Of a stretch of 64,000 bases of DNA, positions 62,061 to 64,000 are shown piece by piece. The stretch is from positions 51,002,351-51,066,350 of the forward strand of contig NC_065533.1 of assembly GCF_020184175.1 (NCBI RefSeq), read 5' to 3'. The position numbers and the translations under genes are program-made. Numbering within the stretch: position 1 is the stretch's first letter; each line of letters opens with the position of its first letter. Below the pieces are notes generated by a model. That model ran no database searches and was not told the DNA's origin. It saw only the letters and a list, made by a program, of their open reading frames with translations. The DNA is from Aphis gossypii (lineage: Eukaryota > Arthropoda > Insecta > Hemiptera > Aphididae).

Positions 62061-64000
62061 ACAAGCACGTATAGTGATCGTACGATTTTGAAGGTATTTC
62101 CTATACGTATACTGATTATGAATACTATATAATATTTTTATTATAATGTTGTTCGTAATCAATAATTTCACGTTTTATTTTAATTTAAAAAAAAACTGTC
62201 CAACAATAACTACTAAAATAAAAATAAATATTATTAAACTAATAATACACCAATTTACTCAATGGAGTAAAATTAATGAATTATTACGTATTTAATTAAT
62301 AATTAATACGTATTGTACATTCGTCATGTATGATAATATTGTTTATATCATCGTTGACGGGAACAAACCTCCTATGTAAAAAAAGTGTAGTTTTCAGGAA
62401 ACACTAAAAACTATTTTAAAAAATAACTTTATAAAATAAAATATAGGAATAATTTACTTGAAATTGTAATTTATATTGTGAACATTTATTTGTTTTTGTT
62501 TTTTAACTGAATCTAATGAATTATTTAATAATTTAATGTTAAACGAAACTTTTGCACATAGGAGATTTCGAAATAAAATATTTTTTTTTTAAATAGCACA
62601 CATAGGATAATTGTTTTCCATTTTTTTTAATATATTATATTATATGACAAAAAAAAATCCATAAACACGTTTCTGCTGTATAGAAGATTTCGAATAACTG
62701 AGGATCTGTTTTTTGATGATTAATATTTTGAATTCGATGATAAAATATCGTTGTATACGAAAAACACTAGATAAAATATTGCAAGCATGAGTATGTTTCA
62801 GAATAGTGCTGAGAATTGAATATTTTATCAAACATACACTATAAAGATAAATAATTGTAATATTTTTTAATACCCCCCCCCCCCCCCATAAATATTTATT
62901 TTTAAGTCACTCATGTATAGCCGTCATATAAAAGTGTATATAATACTATAACTCCTACACGACAAAAATTATTTTAAAAACAATAAAAACATATATTTGA
63001 ACAAATTTAAAATATAAATTTTTTAATGTAAAATGGTACTCTAGAAACATTTTAAAAATTAATAGAAAAGTTTTATCGTTTTATCAGTTTTATGGCTATA
63101 ATAATTCTTAAAATATTTTGAAACATTTAAAAAATGTTGTTACTCAAAGGTTTTGAAAATGACTAAAATTATGTTACATTATGTGTATAATGTCTATTAA
63201 AAGTTAAAACTAAATGAATCTTTAATTATAAAATAATTAGCAAATTTTCACGATACCTAATAATAATAATATCATTCATCAAAATTTGAACGTTAAATTA
63301 ATGTAAGAAGAAAAATGTGCCAATGTGTAAGTATCTTTCATCTATTAAATGATTACAATAAAAATATTTATAAGGAGCCTATAATTAAATTTAAATTTTT
63401 TTCACCTGGTGAGAGTATATTAGTTTAGCCCGAAAAATTATTTTGAAAATTCATCATGTTTGAGAAAATGATAGTATAAATGTCGTAGGCATCATATTGT
63501 CAAATCAGGCATTTTACTAAATGCCTATAGGCATATAGTTAAAGAATTTAACTTTTATGCAATTTCACTATCCGCCTAGACATTTACTCAAATGCCTATT
63601 ACAAGTCAGGCAAATAATAAAAATGAAACATTGTATATTATTTTAATCATTTAACTGTATTTTCTATTAATTTTTTATTGATATTTTATATAAAAAAAAA
63701 AAAAACTATGTATTATTTATTAATATGTAAAACACGTAAGTATATGAAATATATATATTATATATAGATAATTACTAATTAGATGTGATACTATAGTGAT
63801 ACTACGACTGTACGAGTTTAAAAAATGATTAAAAAGGTTATATTATAATTACAAATTTTTGTTAGTTTTTATTTATTACCCATTTTTACATGTAATTGTT
63901 TGGTAACATTTGCTGGAACATTTAATATATTTTTTTAAACATTATTTACAACTCAATATAGATAAGGTTCTCATACAACCAAGTAGATAGACCTATGTTA
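62061..64000. other. AT-rich non-coding stretch
   Basis: No gene supported. Contains a C15 homopolymer. Confidence 0.4.
62873..62887. repeat. C15 homopolymer
   Basis: Fifteen consecutive C residues in otherwise AT-rich DNA. Confidence 0.9.

Noticed and set aside
1..64000. tRNA and rRNA genes
   Set aside because: I looked for cloverleaf A/B-box pairs and ribosomal motifs by eye. Isolated GGTTCGA-like strings (for example near 35620 and 61717) lack matching A boxes and stems.

Overview
The window is a stretch of AT-rich, intron-bearing insect nuclear DNA that is poor in genes and rich in transposons. The spliced genes, the Helitron, hAT, Tc1/mariner and pogo debris, and the many dispersed repeats suggest a hemipteran, most likely an aphid. 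That assignment is inferred from overall character and was not tested by any search.

Layout. From 1 to 7.8 kb there is AT-rich DNA with one mariner-like MITE (2008-2485) and a microsatellite-rich, GC-elevated patch (about 4.74-5.61 kb). From 7816 to 16098 lies the one intact host gene I can support. It is a five-exon, 239-residue axonemal inner-arm dynein light chain (p28/DNALI1), with a hAT-type MITE (perfect 8-bp target duplication) in intron 2 and another inverted-repeat element in intron 4. Around 19-20.4 kb there is a decayed Helitron helicase, two hAT-like termini, and a single S6-kinase-like exon cut off exactly at a transposon end. From 20.4 to 31.9 kb there is no gene I can defend, only a CpG-rich, microsatellite-rich stretch (23.3-25.1 kb) and AT-rich DNA. 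From 31.97 to 35.89 kb, and again at 49.9-52.5 kb and (inverted) 59.4-60.7 kb, there are copies of a complex non-coding repeat family that contains a 309-330 bp hAT-like MITE.

The most interesting object is a 10,326-bp foldback-type element (35898-46223). It has a perfect 9-bp target duplication and about 1.0-1.2 kb terminal inverted repeats built from 148-bp tandem subunits (five on the left, four on the right). It carries one gene of three exons (38718-44988) for a roughly 1,106-residue protein. The protein has an AT-hook and a trihelix-like N terminus, a C2CH zinc-finger-like motif, a MULE/NOF-type D-D-E core, and a C-terminal segment whose Cys and His boxes look like a ubiquitin-specific-protease (C19) fold. 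A single extra base near 43199 breaks an otherwise fully open frame. The element sits inside a copy of the MITE above, and uninterrupted copies elsewhere in the window serve as empty sites that confirm its ends.

A second puzzle is a 14-bp core, TACCAGGRYCCCAT, found twelve times in 64 kb. Six copies lie in one repeat family and six in unrelated, GC-richer contexts. It sometimes occurs near another recurring motif, GTAAGACGGAGACRAC.
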